Assembly: GCA_009993605.1 (NCBI GenBank) | Contig: JAACTB010000015.1 | Location: 88,801-152,800 of the forward strand | DNA: 64,000 nt | Direction: 5' to 3' | Source of the DNA: Erythrobacter sp. | Lineage (GTDB): Bacteria; Pseudomonadota; Alphaproteobacteria; Sphingomonadales; Sphingomonadaceae | Part shown: in pieces, positions 9,106-18,367 of the stretch | Layout: each line of letters starts with the position of its first letter | How positions within the stretch are numbered: position 1 is the stretch's first letter | Position numbers and translations under genes: made by a program | Notes under the pieces: generated by a model | Told to the model about the DNA's origin: nothing | What the model saw: the letters and a program-made list of their open reading frames with translations, nothing else | The model's database searches: none

Positions 9106-9869
9106 CGCCGCGCGCGGAAGAATTCCTGACGCCAGCCATAGCGCGCTGCGACGGGCTCGCCCTGGGCGTTTCGCGCGGGATTGAAGCGGATTCTTTCGAC
9201 CACGAGCGGGCAGACCAGCGCATTGGTCTGCGCGTCCGGGCCCGGTTGCGCGACGCTGCAATCATAGGCGCGCCCATCGGGGCCGACCGTGAACAGCACG
9301 GTCACCGAGGTCCCCGCCCGCACGTCGCGCCCGCCCGGGGGAGGCGGAAAATCCCTCACCGCATCGATCGAGCCTGACCGTACGCTCGGCCGGGTGACGG
9401 CGCCACCACCATCGCCGCCGCTGCCCTGCCCGCTCCCCGAACGGCCGCTTCCCGTGCCGTCTCCGCTCCCTGCCGCGCCGGTGCCGTCTCCTTCTGCGGT
9501 CGCGCCGGACCGGGTTTCGGTCCCGGTCGAGGAGGCGCGCGGCGCGGGAGGATCGCGGCGAAGGGGTTGCGGCGGAGAGGGCGCCGTGACCGGCTGAGGA
9601 ACCGCCTCCCTCCCCGGATCGCCTTGCGCGCCTTCGGCGGCCGGTTCTTCCTCGGCTTCCTCCAACGGAGGCGGCGGAGGCGGGTCGGGTGGCGTCGTCA
9701 CGGTCACCGTGAACGCCGAGACGACCGACCGCTCCACCGACTGCACCGCGCCGGGCGCCAACGCCCGGATCAAGCCGTAGAACAGGGCGACATGGATGAC
9801 GGCTACACCCGCGATGACCCATGGGTTGGGCTTGCGCCGACGGGCGCTGAAGGGGGCGGTATCCGTCAC
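9102..9869 (-). CDS. TonB-family energy transducer
   Basis: Transfers proton-motive energy from the inner membrane to TonB-dependent outer-membrane receptors. The 255 residues show a short basic cytoplasmic N-terminus, one transmembrane helix (about 16-37, WVIAGVAVIHVALFYG), a periplasmic linker rich in Pro, Glu and then Gly/Ser, and a C-terminal TonB domain (from about 170) containing GTSVTVLFTVGPDGRAYDC and ending near RYGWRQEF. GTG start. No exbB or exbD genes are adjacent. It lies just downstream of the Oar-like receptor on the same strand but is separated from it by a terminator-like hairpin, so it may be read from its own promoter. Confidence 0.85.
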   Translation of the reverse strand: MTDTAPFSARRRKPNPWVIAGVAVIHVALFYGLIRALAPGAVQSVERSVVSAFTVTVTTPPDPPPPPPLEEAEEEPAAEGAQGDPGREAVPQPVTAPSPPQPLRRDPPAPRASSTGTETRSGATAEGDGTGAAGSGDGTGSGRSGSGQGSGGDGGGAVTRPSVRSGSIDAVRDFPPPPGGRDVRAGTSVTVLFTVGPDGRAYDCSVAQPGPDAQTNALVCPLVVERIRFNPARNAQGEPVAARYGWRQEFFRARR

Positions 9870-9920
9870 GCTAATTCGAACGCGCCGCGCGCTGACGATG
9901 TTCCTTCAGCGCAACGCAAA

Positions 9921-9951
9921 CGGCGGCCCTCCTTAGCAAGGAGAGCCGCCG
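9921..9951 (-). terminator. Terminator-like hairpin after the Oar-like receptor gene
   Basis: Arms at 9921-9934 and 9938-9951 pair over 14 bases with one mismatch around a 3-base loop. On the minus strand it follows the receptor stop codon and is followed by a short T-containing run. It separates the receptor gene from tonB. The T tract is weak, so termination may be partial. Confidence 0.6.
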
Positions 9952-9986
9952 CTCGTGTCACGCCAAAGGCGCAATAGGTTCGTCGC

Positions 9987-12900
9987 TTAGAACTCGTAGC
10001 TGATGCCGAGCTGGATCTTCCACAGCGAGGACGAGACCCCGATGAACTCGTCACGCAGGCCGACCGTATTGCTGGCCGCGTCGTAGAAGCCACCACCGGG
10101 CGAGTAGACGTAGCGACCCTGCGAGTCGATGTTCCCGCGAACCAGAGCTTCCGAATAGCTGTAGGAGCGACGAACGTTCGCACCGCTGTCGAGCAGATTG
10201 AGGAAGTTGTCGAAATCGACGGTCAGGCGCAGGCTGTCATTACGAAGGCCGAACACGCTCATCGGACCGGGGATTTCCTGACCGAAACGCAGATCGAGGT
10301 CGTAGAACCAATCGTTCCGGCAGCTGTTACGCTCGACCGTCTGGCCGCGGAAATCGTTCAGGCAGTCATTCGCCGAAACGAACTGGTCGACCGCATTAGC
10401 GAAGTTCGCGTTCGAGAACACGACATTCGGATCGTTCGGGCCGGTCGGGACATAGAGCAGCGAGTTGAAATTGCCGCTGGCGCTGTCGTTGAACACCGCG
10501 CTCGACGCGTTTTGGAACACGATCGAGTACGGACGGCCCGAGCTGGCGCGGAAGACGAAGCCGAAGCTGGTGTCGTAATCGCCGAAGAACGCTTCACGGA
10601 AATTGAGCGCCGCCGTGATGTTATGACGGTTCTCGAATTCGCCCGTAGCCACATCGACCCGCTGACGGTCGGCAGCGGCCACGATGTCGAAGCTCGACGT
10701 CGCGGTGGAGCTGTTCGAATAGCGGTTGTTCTCCGCATCGGTGTAGGCATAGCCGATGTTGAAGTTGACGCCGCCGCCATCGGTGAACAGGCCGCGGTTC
10801 CAGCGCTTGCTCAGCACGACCGACGCGATCTTGCTTTCGAAATCCTCGCCATTGGTCAGCTGGATTTCATCGTCGCGGCTGGTGTTGAAGCAGGCGGCCG
10901 TGACGTTGGCGTATTGCGGCGGACGGCCACCCTGATTGAGGAGAGTGGCGTTACATCCGTTCACAGTCGGATCGATAGCACGGTAGATCGGACGACCATC
11001 GACGGTGAAGCCGTTCACGCCGAGACGCGTGTCGACGACCTGCGACAGATCGACGAAATCGACCGGGTTCTGGAACCGGCTGTAGATGAAGTCCAGATTC
11101 AGGCGCCAATCGGCGAAGAAACCGCTCTGGGTGCCGAACTCGGTCGAGAGACCCAGATTGGCGCGCCATACGGTCGGCTGCTTGAAGTTCGGATCGGTCG
11201 ACTGCGTATCGGCGAGGCCACGGGCGGACTGGGCCGCCGCATTGCTGACGACGCAGCCGGGAACGCCGGTGAAGGTGTTGCCATTGGTCACGTCGGCGCG
11301 GGTGCCGACGAAACAGCCGTCCCGTCCGGTCTGGCCGAAGCCGACCGCGAAGCCGTTGTTCGAGAACGCGTTCGAGAAATACACCGCCGGATCGCCGCCG
11401 GTGAACCGACCGACGCCGCCCTTGATCTGCGTGTTGCGGATGAACCCGTCATTATAGACGTCATAGGTCAGGCCGAGGCGCGGAAGAACGACCGGGTCGA
11501 TCTTCCCGAAGCCGTTGGCGTTCGTGAACCCGTACCGGTTGAAGAAGGCCGGGTTGGCATCCGGGGCATCGCCCGACAGCCATTCGACGCGCACGCCGGC
11601 AACGATGCCGAGCTGTTCGGTCGCCTGCCATTCGTCCTGGGCATACATGGTCCAGGTGCGACGCTTCCAGTTCGCGGCGGCGTCGTTGATGTCGCCGCTC
11701 GCGGTGAAGTTGCCATAGGCACCAGCCGCCTGACCCGCATTGATGGCATCGCCATCCGGGAAGGTGTTGGTGCCGCCCGACAGGATGCCGTTTGCGAAAT
11801 CGTCGAGATTGTTGAAGGTCAGCGTGCCGGTCGAGTTCTGTGCGAACAGGTTGAACACGTCGAGTTCGTTGAATTCGCCGCCGATCGTGATCGTGTGCGC
11901 ATCGGCGTTGATGCGGGCGAGCGCCTTCAGCTGGGTAACGGTGGTCTTGAGATCGTTCGAGGTGCGCGAGAAGCCCGGGCCTGCCACGATCGAACCGTTA
12001 TTCCCGTTATTGTTCACGCCGACCACGAAACGCGGCATCGGCATGTCGCTCTGCGCCTCGCCGCCACCCACGGGGCCTTGGACGTCCTGCACTTCGGCGC
12101 GGCTGGCGCGAATTTCCGTGGTGAAGGTGTCCGACCAGTCGGAATAGAGGCGCAGCGAGTAATAATCGCTCGTCGTACCTTCTTCCTCGAAGCTGTTGAG
12201 GCCGGTGAAGATGCGGTTGTTGAGCGAGAAATCGTCTTCCTCGACGTTGATTTCCTCAAGCCGCTGGTAGGTGGCTTCGAGACGCTGGTTTTCGGTGATG
12301 TAGGCGTCGATGCGGCCGAAATAGCGCTTGCTGTTCTCGGCGAGCGAAGTCGCCTGACCGCCGCTGTCGAACCCATAGACGCTGCTCAGGATGTTCGAGA
12401 AACGGTCGAACTGAGCCTGGGTCACGAAGTCGACTTCGTTGGCGTAGCCCTGGCCGGGAAGGCCGGTCAGCTGGCTGTCGCCGAGATCGGTTTCTTCGTA
12501 GCCGAGGAAGAAGAACAGGCGATCGGGAACGATCGGACCGCCGAGCGTGGCGCCCCAGCGCTTTTCTTCGTACGGCGCACCGGCGAAATTGGTGCCTTCG
12601 ATGCTGTCGCCCTGGAGGCTGTCATCGGCATAGGTGAAGAACGCCGAGCCATGGAAGTCGTTCTGGCCCGACTTGGTGACGACGTTGATCGCGCAGCCGG
12701 TGAACTGGCCGTACTGCACGTCGAAGGGCGCGAACTCCACCGAGGTTTCGCGGATCGCGTCATAGGGAAGCGGCAGAGAGTTGCGGCTGGCGAAGGGCGT
12801 GCCGTTGAGGCCGAACAGGTCGGACTGGGCGATACCGTCGACGGTGAAGGCGTTGGTGCGGTCGTTGCCGCCGAGGCAGGACACGCGATCGACTTCATTC

Positions 12901-13427
12901 GAACGGTCGAGGCTGACGCGCGGGTCGATGCGGATGATGTCGCGGATGTCGCGGCTGATCGACGGGAAGGCCTCGAGCGTTTCTTCACCGAAGGACTGGC
13001 CCGGGCCGATGGCGCGCTGGCTGAGCTGCACGCGCGCGCCGGTGACGACGATCACGTTTTCCGCATCCGCGGTGGCGGCGCTGGACAGCGAGAAGGTCAG
13101 CTGGGCGTTGCCCTGAAGGTTGATGAAGACATCTTCGACCGACTGGCCTTCATAGCCAGGTGCAGTCGCCGTGACGGTGTAGGGGCCGCCGGTGACGAGG
13201 CTGTCGACACGGAACGAGCCGTCATCGCCCGCGGTGAGCGTGCGGCTGGTGCCGGTGCGGGTGTCGGTGACGACGACCTGCGCACCCGAGAGGGCCGTGC
13301 CGGCCTCGTCGGTCACGAAGCCCTGCACACCGGACGTGATCTGCTGCGCGGCGGCGGGGGTGGCGACCAGGGCGGCGCCGGCGGTGAGGCTGACAACGGA
13401 TGCGGCCAGCAGGTATTTCATCTTCAT
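9987..13427 (-). CDS. Oar-like TonB-dependent receptor with N-terminal regulatory domain
   Basis: Outer-membrane beta-barrel receptor of 1146 residues; substrate unknown. ATG at 13427 was chosen because it begins a signal peptide (MKMKYLLAASVVSLTAGAA, cleavage near TPAAAQQ) and has a GAGGGG ribosome site eight bases before it; an upstream ATG at 13505 adds 26 unlikely residues. After the signal comes a carboxypeptidase-regulatory-like (CarboxypepD_reg) domain (GVQGFVTDEAGTALSGAQV, about 30-115), a plug domain with FGEETLEAFPSISRDI, and a long barrel ending in the terminal aromatic ISYEF expected for BAM insertion. This layout fits the Oar/OmpA-related receptors of Sphingomonadales, often linked to peptide or protein uptake. 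Confidence 0.88.
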   Translation of the reverse strand: MKMKYLLAASVVSLTAGAALVATPAAAQQITSGVQGFVTDEAGTALSGAQVVVTDTRTGTSRTLTAGDDGSFRVDSLVTGGPYTVTATAPGYEGQSVEDVFINLQGNAQLTFSLSSAATADAENVIVVTGARVQLSQRAIGPGQSFGEETLEAFPSISRDIRDIIRIDPRVSLDRSNEVDRVSCLGGNDRTNAFTVDGIAQSDLFGLNGTPFASRNSLPLPYDAIRETSVEFAPFDVQYGQFTGCAINVVTKSGQNDFHGSAFFTYADDSLQGDSIEGTNFAGAPYEEKRWGATLGGPIVPDRLFFFLGYEETDLGDSQLTGLPGQGYANEVDFVTQAQFDRFSNILSSVYGFDSGGQATSLAENSKRYFGRIDAYITENQRLEATYQRLEEINVEEDDFSLNNRIFTGLNSFEEEGTTSDYYSLRLYSDWSDTFTTEIRASRAEVQDVQGPVGGGEAQSDMPMPRFVVGVNNNGNNGSIVAGPGFSRTSNDLKTTVTQLKALARINADAHTITIGGEFNELDVFNLFAQNSTGTLTFNNLDDFANGILSGGTNTFPDGDAINAGQAAGAYGNFTASGDINDAAANWKRRTWTMYAQDEWQATEQLGIVAGVRVEWLSGDAPDANPAFFNRYGFTNANGFGKIDPVVLPRLGLTYDVYNDGFIRNTQIKGGVGRFTGGDPAVYFSNAFSNNGFAVGFGQTGRDGCFVGTRADVTNGNTFTGVPGCVVSNAAAQSARGLADTQSTDPNFKQPTVWRANLGLSTEFGTQSGFFADWRLNLDFIYSRFQNPVDFVDLSQVVDTRLGVNGFTVDGRPIYRAIDPTVNGCNATLLNQGGRPPQYANVTAACFNTSRDDEIQLTNGEDFESKIASVVLSKRWNRGLFTDGGGVNFNIGYAYTDAENNRYSNSSTATSSFDIVAAADRQRVDVATGEFENRHNITAALNFREAFFGDYDTSFGFVFRASSGRPYSIVFQNASSAVFNDSASGNFNSLLYVPTGPNDPNVVFSNANFANAVDQFVSANDCLNDFRGQTVERNSCRNDWFYDLDLRFGQEIPGPMSVFGLRNDSLRLTVDFDNFLNLLDSGANVRRSYSYSEALVRGNIDSQGRYVYSPGGGFYDAASNTVGLRDEFIGVSSSLWKIQLGISYEF

Positions 13428-13701
13428 GTGAGAAAGCCCCTCAGCTTGAAAGCGAAGAAAATTCGGATCGGAAACGGGTCGAACGCGTTGTTGCGAATCC
13501 CCCAATGATCGGGGTTCGTGACGTCCAAGCTATCGTTTTATGACACGCTGATTACAAGATCGGGCGCGCCGTGACCGCATTGCAGCATTGCCGCCAAGTG
13601 CATGAAAACGCTTACTTATTATGTGTGCCAAAATCGCAACAGAATAAGATTTTTAACGCGCGGGGCGCAAATGCCCCTCGAACATGCTGCGATGCAGCAA
13701 A

Positions 13702-14631
13702 TCAGGCCAGATTGATCTCGCGCAGGCGCTGCATCAGGAAGTCGTGGCTCGAAATCGGTTCGGGAGCCGATTCCGCAGCGTTTTCGTCCACGCAGGACGG
13801 CAAGGTCTCGATCATGTAATCGGGCCGGAAATGCAGGAAGAAGGGCATCGAATAGCGCGCGCGATAGGCCGCCTCCCCGCTCGGATTGACGACGCGGTGG
13901 GTGGTCGAACGCAGGCGTCCGTTGGTCAGCCGGTCGAGCATGTCGCCGATATTGACGACCAAGGCGCCTTCGGGCGGTGCGACCGCCAGCCAGTCGCCCT
14001 CGGTTGTCAGCAGTTCGAGGCCTGCTTCCTCCGCGCCCAGAAGGAGCGTGATAGTGTTGATGTCGCCATGCGCGGCGGCCCGGATCGCGCCTTCCGCCTC
14101 CTTGCCTTCCAGCGGCGGGTAGCGCAGCAGGCGCATCACCGAATTGCCGTCCTCCACCGTCGCGGCGAAGAAGTCGCGTGGCAGGTCGAGGTGCAGCGCA
14201 ATCGCTTCGAGGATGCGCGCGCCTGCCGCTTCGAACGCGGCGTAGAGCTCGGAAAAGGTCTCGCGAAAGCCCTCGACCTCGTCTGGCCAGACATTCGGCG
14301 CCATGAATTCGGACAATGCGTGGCCTTCCGGCAATTCGCGTCCGACATGCCAGAATTCCTTGAGATCGTGGACCTCGGCATCCTTGGCCTTCTCCGTTCC
14401 GAACGGCGTATAGCCGCGCGCACCGCCGCCGCCTTCGATCTTGTACTGGCGCTTGGTCGCATCGGGCAGCGCGAAGAACTGCTTCGACAGGGCCTCCGCT
14501 CGCTCGATCAGGTCCTGCGGGATGCCGTGATCGCGCACCACGCCGAAGCCGTATTCGGCGAAGGAGCGGCCCAACTCGTCGGCGATTTCCTCGAGCGGGC
14601 GGGCAAGCGATACGGAAGCGATCTGGGACAT
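13702..14631 (-). CDS. 2-oxoglutarate/Fe(II)-dependent oxygenase (isopenicillin N synthase-like)
   Basis: Soluble non-heme iron oxygenase of 309 residues. The DIOX_N-type N-terminal domain (1-120) is followed by the jelly-roll domain with the iron triad H188-x-D190 and H245 (AAHGDINTIT, RSTTHRVVNP) and the 2-oxoglutarate-binding R259-x-S261 (RYS). Substrate unknown; relatives act on small metabolites, purines or plant-hormone-like compounds. It lies 10 bases downstream of the nucleoside transporter on the same strand, so they are probably cotranscribed, which hints at a nucleoside or nucleobase substrate such as xanthine; this is inference from context only. Confidence 0.85.
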   Translation of the reverse strand: MSQIASVSLARPLEEIADELGRSFAEYGFGVVRDHGIPQDLIERAEALSKQFFALPDATKRQYKIEGGGGARGYTPFGTEKAKDAEVHDLKEFWHVGRELPEGHALSEFMAPNVWPDEVEGFRETFSELYAAFEAAGARILEAIALHLDLPRDFFAATVEDGNSVMRLLRYPPLEGKEAEGAIRAAAHGDINTITLLLGAEEAGLELLTTEGDWLAVAPPEGALVVNIGDMLDRLTNGRLRSTTHRVVNPSGEAAYRARYSMPFFLHFRPDYMIETLPSCVDENAAESAPEPISSHDFLMQRLREINLA

Positions 14632-14641
14632 GGTGGCGTCT

Positions 14642-15964
14642 CTAGTAGGGGAGGAACAGGCCGGCGAGCGCGGCGCTCATGAGATTGGCGAGCGACCCGG
14701 CGGCGAGCGCGCGCAGGCCGAGGCGAGCGATGACCGGGCGCTGGTTGGGCGCAAGCCCGCCGGTCACCGCCATCTGGATCGCGATCGAGCTGAAATTGGC
14801 GAACCCGCACAGCGCGAAGGTGACGATGGCGCGGCTGCGTTCGGTCAGCGTGCCCGCATTGATCGCGCCCAGCTCAATGAAGGCGACGAATTCGTTGAGG
14901 ACGATCTTGGTCCCGAACAATCCGCCCGCGACCTGCGCCTGGCTCCATTCGGGGATGCCGATCAGGAACATGACCGGGGCGAACACCCAGCCGAGCACCA
15001 TCTGGAACGAGAGCGCTTCGTAGCCGAACCAGCCGCCGACCACACCGAGCAACCCGTTGGCGAGCGCCACGAGCGCCACGAAGGCGAGCACCATCGCACC
15101 GACAGCCACCGCCAGCTTGACGCCGGTCTGGGCGCCTTGCGCGGCGGCCTCGATCACATTGGCGGGGCGATGCCCCTCCTCGAAGGTTTCGGCGACCTCG
15201 ACCTCGTGCGCCTTGTCGCCCTCGGTGATGGCGGCAGGCCCGTCGCCGCTGATGCGCGTGGCGGGGAGGACCAGCTCGCCTTCGGCTTCGGGCGACGGGT
15301 CGCCATCGTCGGGCATGATGATCTTCGCCATCAGGATGCCGCCGGGTGCCGACATGAAGGCGGCGGCGAGCAGGAAGGGGAGGTATTCCGGGCCTAACAA
15401 TCCCGCATAGGCAGCCAGGATCGTGCCCGCGACGCCCGCCATCCCCACCGTCATCAGCGTGAACAACCGGCTGGGCGCCAGCGCGGCGAGATAGGGGCGG
15501 ACCACTAGCGGGCTTTCCGACTGGCCGACGAAGATGTTCGCCGCCGCGCCCAGCGATTCGACCTTGGAGATACCCGTCACCCAGCCGATCGCCCCGCCCA
15601 CCCAGCGCACGACCCGCTGCATGATGCCGAGGTGATAGAGGATGGAAACCAGCGCCGCGAAGAAGATGATCACCGGCAGCGCGGCCAACGCAAAAGTATT
15701 CGACAGCGGATTGTTCTCCGCCGCGCCGAACAGAAAGGCGGTACCCTGATCCGCGTAGGACAGCAGCGCGGCCACCCCGTCCGACATGCCGCGGATCACC
15801 GCGCGCCCGCCGCTCGTCGCCAGCACGAGGAACGCCATCAGCGCCTGCAAGGCGAAGGCGGCGGCCACCACCCGCAGCTTGATGCGGCGCTTGCCGGTCG
15901 AAAGCAGAAACGCGATGGCGAGGATCGCGACGATACCGAGCAGGCTGTAGATGATGGGCGGCAT
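14642..15964 (-). CDS. Concentrative nucleoside transporter (NupC/CNT family)
   Basis: Inner-membrane nucleoside:cation symporter of 440 residues, slightly longer than E. coli NupC. Three N-terminal helices precede the core. Conserved blocks include [18 protein letters not shown], the [15 protein letters not shown] segment typical of the CNT substrate site (Gln-Ser-Glu), and [13 protein letters not shown] charged insert of about 60 residues (near 225-290: [19 protein letters not shown]) lies between core helices. The C-terminal hairpin carries [19 protein letters not shown] and [12 protein letters not shown]. It is first in a probable two-gene unit with the 2-oxoglutarate oxygenase. Confidence 0.9.
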   Translation of the reverse strand: MPPIIYSLLGIVAILAIAFLLSTGKRRIKLRVVAAAFALQALMAFLVLATSGGRAVIRGMSDGVAALLSYADQGTAFLFGAAENNPLSNTFALAALPVIIFFAALVSILYHLGIMQRVVRWVGGAIGWVTGISKVESLGAAANIFVGQSESPLVVRPYLAALAPSRLFTLMTVGMAGVAGTILAAYAGLLGPEYLPFLLAAAFMSAPGGILMAKIIMPDDGDPSPEAEGELVLPATRISGDGPAAITEGDKAHEVEVAETFEEGHRPANVIEAAAQGAQTGVKLAVAVGAMVLAFVALVALANGLLGVVGGWFGYEALSFQMVLGWVFAPVMFLIGIPEWSQAQVAGGLFGTKIVLNEFVAFIELGAINAGTLTERSRAIVTFALCGFANFSSIAIQMAVTGGLAPNQRPVIARLGLRALAAGSLANLMSAALAGLFLPY

Positions 15965-16104
15965 GCAGGCCTTTCGCGCGAATACGGGATTCGGGTAATT
16001 GCGGACGAAACCGACCGCTCTCTTGCGCGCGGCGCCGCGTTAGTCAATTTCGCGGCCAGAGAAGCACACATAAACGTAAGCCACGAACCGGAGTCCGCCC
16101 TGCC

Positions 16105-16791
16105 ATGAGCGAGCCGCACAACACCGCCCGCGCCAATGCCGCAATCATGCCCTTGGGCCTGTTCGTCTATACCCTGCTCTATGGCGGGATGACGGTGCTG
16201 GCGGGCGTGTTGGCGTTCAAGCAGGTAAGGCTGTGGCCGACCGACCTTGCGGTCGAGGCGGGCATCTTCGCCTTTCTATTGCTGGTCGCGATATCGAGCA
16301 CGATCGCCCAGCTTTACGGCGAGAAACTCGCCAAGCGATTGGTCTGGTTCGGCTTTCTTCCCTTGGCGATATCGGCGGGACTGATCCTGCTGGTGCTGCA
16401 ATTGCCCGCTGCACCCGACATGGTTCAGTATCGGGGCGAGGACCTCGCCGCGTTCGAACGCGTGCTGGCACAGACCCCGCGCATCATGGCGGCGGGCCCG
16501 GCGGCCTATATCGTGTCGCTGCTGCTCAATGTCTGGATCTTCTCGCGCCTCAGAGGCGAAGGCGAAGGCGGAACCATTGCGCTGATGATCCGGGGCGCGA
16601 TCGCGTCTGCGCTCAGCCAGGCGATCGATTCGGTGATCTTCGTCACGCTCGCCTTCTATGGCCAGTTCGACATCACGCCGCTTCTGATCGGACAGGTGAT
16701 CGCGAAGGTCACGCTGAGCGTGGTGCTGGTGCCTTTCCTGATTACCGGCGGCGTGGCGCTGGCGCGGTGGCTGGATACGCGCAACGCCTGA
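16105..16791 (+). CDS. yhhQ: Queuosine precursor transporter (YhhQ/QPTR, VUT family)
   Basis: Six-helix inner-membrane transporter of 228 residues, expected to import queuosine precursors (preQ0/preQ1) for tRNA queuosine formation. Family marks include the Ala/Ser-rich first helices, ISSTIAQLYGEKLAKRLVW after helix two, and ASALSQAIDSVIFVTLAFYG near residues 170-190, the segment holding the conserved Gln-x-x-Asp-S of the family. There is an internal loop of about 25 polar residues at 105-125 (DMVQYRGEDLAAFERVLAQ). No other queuosine gene is in the window and no preQ1 riboswitch was recognised in the 140-base upstream region. Confidence 0.85.
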   Translation: MSEPHNTARANAAIMPLGLFVYTLLYGGMTVLAGVLAFKQVRLWPTDLAVEAGIFAFLLLVAISSTIAQLYGEKLAKRLVWFGFLPLAISAGLILLVLQLPAAPDMVQYRGEDLAAFERVLAQTPRIMAAGPAAYIVSLLLNVWIFSRLRGEGEGGTIALMIRGAIASALSQAIDSVIFVTLAFYGQFDITPLLIGQVIAKVTLSVVLVPFLITGGVALARWLDTRNA

Positions 16792-16803
16792 CGCGAACGC
16801 AGA

Positions 16804-17319
16804 TCAGGATTGGCGGACGTTCTCGATCAGGCGCTCGTCGAGACTGTCGCCGTGAAGGACGGACACGTCTCCGGTGGTCTCCAAGACGACGGCCTTGACC
16901 TTGCTTAGGTCGAGCGCGTTCGCTTCGCGCAGCTTGGCGATCACGTTGCTTTTCGCGACCCGCGTTTCTTCCAGCGCGTCCTCGCAGAACTCGCCGTCCC
17001 GCATCAGGAAAACGGGCGCATTCTGCATCGCGGTCTCGACCGTGTCCGAGCTCTGTCGCAATTGCGCGGTGCTCCACTGGACGAAGAACAGGGCGGCTTG
17101 CGCGGCGAGGGACTGGCCGAACACTTCCCACGTGTCGGCACCGGCGGCTGTCGCCAGCAGCGAGCCCAATGCGATCGTCATGATGAAGTCGAAATTCGTC
17201 ATCTTGGACAGCGAGCGCAGCCCGTTCAGACGGATGAGGGCCACCACCCAGAAAATGCCCATCGCGGCGAGGGCGAAGCCGCGAACGATCAGATCGAGAA
17301 GCGTGTTTTCGAAGAACAT
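16804..17319 (-). CDS. DUF421/YetF-family membrane protein
   Basis: A 171-residue protein with two or three N-terminal transmembrane helices (residues 8-30, 45-62, 66-85) and a cytosolic or exposed C-terminal domain. The signature R-L-N-G-L-R-S-L-S-K-M-T-N-F-D-F and the following IALGSLLAT match DUF421/YetF. YetF relatives are linked to spore or envelope stress in Bacillus, but the function is not firmly known. The DUF421 C-terminal beta domain (PVFLMRDGEFCEDALEETRV) is complete. A near-consensus EcfG-type promoter lies 9 bases upstream, which would place it in the general stress response. Confidence 0.8.
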   Translation of the reverse strand: MFFENTLLDLIVRGFALAAMGIFWVVALIRLNGLRSLSKMTNFDFIMTIALGSLLATAAGADTWEVFGQSLAAQAALFFVQWSTAQLRQSSDTVETAMQNAPVFLMRDGEFCEDALEETRVAKSNVIAKLREANALDLSKVKAVVLETTGDVSVLHGDSLDERLIENVRQS

Positions 17320-17327
17320 GCCCGCTC

Positions 17328-17352
17328 AACGTGCGGGGCCGGGTAATGTCCC
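17328..17352 (-). promoter_or_regulatory. Near-consensus EcfG stress promoter of the DUF421 gene
   Basis: Read on the minus strand: GGGAC at 17352-17348, a 16-base spacer, then CGTT at 17331-17328, with the DUF421 ATG nine bases further. The general-stress sigma factor EcfG uses GGAAC-N16/17-CGTT, so there is one mismatch in the -35. The leader would be very short. Confidence 0.4.
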
Positions 17353-17374
17353 CGAATAATCATTTGTAGCTGGA

Positions 17375-18367
17375 TCAGGCCGAACAGCTCGCTCCGCCCA
17401 GCACGCAGAAGCGGGCGCAATGCGGGTGGTTGAGCGAGACCTCGCGCGAGGCTTCTTTCAGATCGCCGCCCATGTCGAAGCCGGGATCGTAGGGAATCAG
17501 CGTGCAGGCCGCGACGCGCGGCGCGGCTTCGCCCTTGCGATGGACCACCATGCGGCTGGTCGCGCACATCACGTCGCTGGGCGATTTGTCGAGGATCGAC
17601 CAGCAGGCGGTGGTGATCTCGGCGATGTCCTTGCTCTCGTCCATCTCGGGAAACAGCACGAGGCGCATCGGGTCTTGTGCAGCGACGTTGATCCCCTCGC
17701 GATCGAACAGGGCGGCATAGTGCTGGCGCGCATCCGCCTCGCCCTCGCCCGGCAGCAGCCTTCCGGCGACGGCGAGCGAGAAGCCCTCGCGCGACAGCCA
17801 GCGCAGCCCGTCCATCGCGGCGTCCCAGCTGCGGGGGCCGCGCTCCGCCTCGTGCACGGTCTGCGTGTGATGATCGAGGCTGACCCGCAGCGTCAGCCGA
17901 TCGCCATGCTTTTCGCGCAGCGCGACGAGAGCCGCCTCGTGCCGCCGCATCGGCTTCATCGCATTGGTCAGAACCAGCGCTTCGAACCCGCGCCCGAGCG
18001 CATCGCCCAGCATGGCGAGCATGTCCGGGTTCATGAACGGCTCGCCCCCGGTGAAGCCGATCTCGCGCGTCTCCATCCCCTCGCTTTCGATCTCGTCGAG
18101 GAAGCGGGCGACATCCGTGGCGGCGATATAGACCAGCGCATCGTTGGTCGGGCTGCTTTCGATATAGCAGCTGGCGCAGGCGAGATTGCACAGGGTTCCG
18201 GTGTTGAACCACAGCGTTTCGAGCGCGGTGAGCGGAACATGCGCGCGCGGCTCGCCCTTGGCCGTCACCTCGGGGTCGGAGAACTTCTCGACCGGAAGCG
18301 CCGCCGCCTCGACCGCGAAGGGAGACGGGCAGGTCGGCGCGTTACGGGATTTGGGGCGGGTGCTCAT
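17375..18367 (-). CDS. Radical SAM protein of the arsenosugar-type cluster
   Basis: A 330-residue radical SAM enzyme. The [4Fe-4S]-SAM cluster motif is C60-x3-C64-x2-C67 (TLCNLACASCYIESSPTND), followed by the glycine-rich EIGFTGGEPFMNPDML motif near residue 110. The C-terminus has four more cysteines, C288, C317, C321 and C328 (HCARFCVLGGASC), spaced as if for an auxiliary iron-sulfur cluster. Its start overlaps the flavoprotein stop by four bases (ATGA), so the two are cotranscribed. The neighbours match the set found around ArsS, the radical SAM enzyme that joins the 5'-deoxyadenosyl group to dimethylarsenic, but this protein does not show the CxHCHV motif I associate with ArsS. An alternative adenosyl- or methyl-arsenic chemistry is inference. 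Confidence 0.85.
   Translation of the reverse strand: MSTRPKSRNAPTCPSPFAVEAAALPVEKFSDPEVTAKGEPRAHVPLTALETLWFNTGTLCNLACASCYIESSPTNDALVYIAATDVARFLDEIESEGMETREIGFTGGEPFMNPDMLAMLGDALGRGFEALVLTNAMKPMRRHEAALVALREKHGDRLTLRVSLDHHTQTVHEAERGPRSWDAAMDGLRWLSREGFSLAVAGRLLPGEGEADARQHYAALFDREGINVAAQDPMRLVLFPEMDESKDIAEITTACWSILDKSPSDVMCATSRMVVHRKGEAAPRVAACTLIPYDPGFDMGGDLKEASREVSLNHPHCARFCVLGGASCSA

Noticed and set aside
6652..9261. An 869-codon open frame on the minus strand opposite the phytochrome
   Set aside because: Same kind of antisense artefact; the plus-strand frame has clear domains.
10512..13508. A 998-codon open frame on the plus strand, opposite the Oar-like receptor
   Set aside because: It is the antisense shadow of a long GC-rich gene, with low-complexity Ala/Arg/Glu/Val composition, no known motif and no ribosome site.
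15965..16104. preQ1 riboswitch before the queuosine-precursor transporter
   Set aside because: No conserved stem-loop with an A-rich tail was found.
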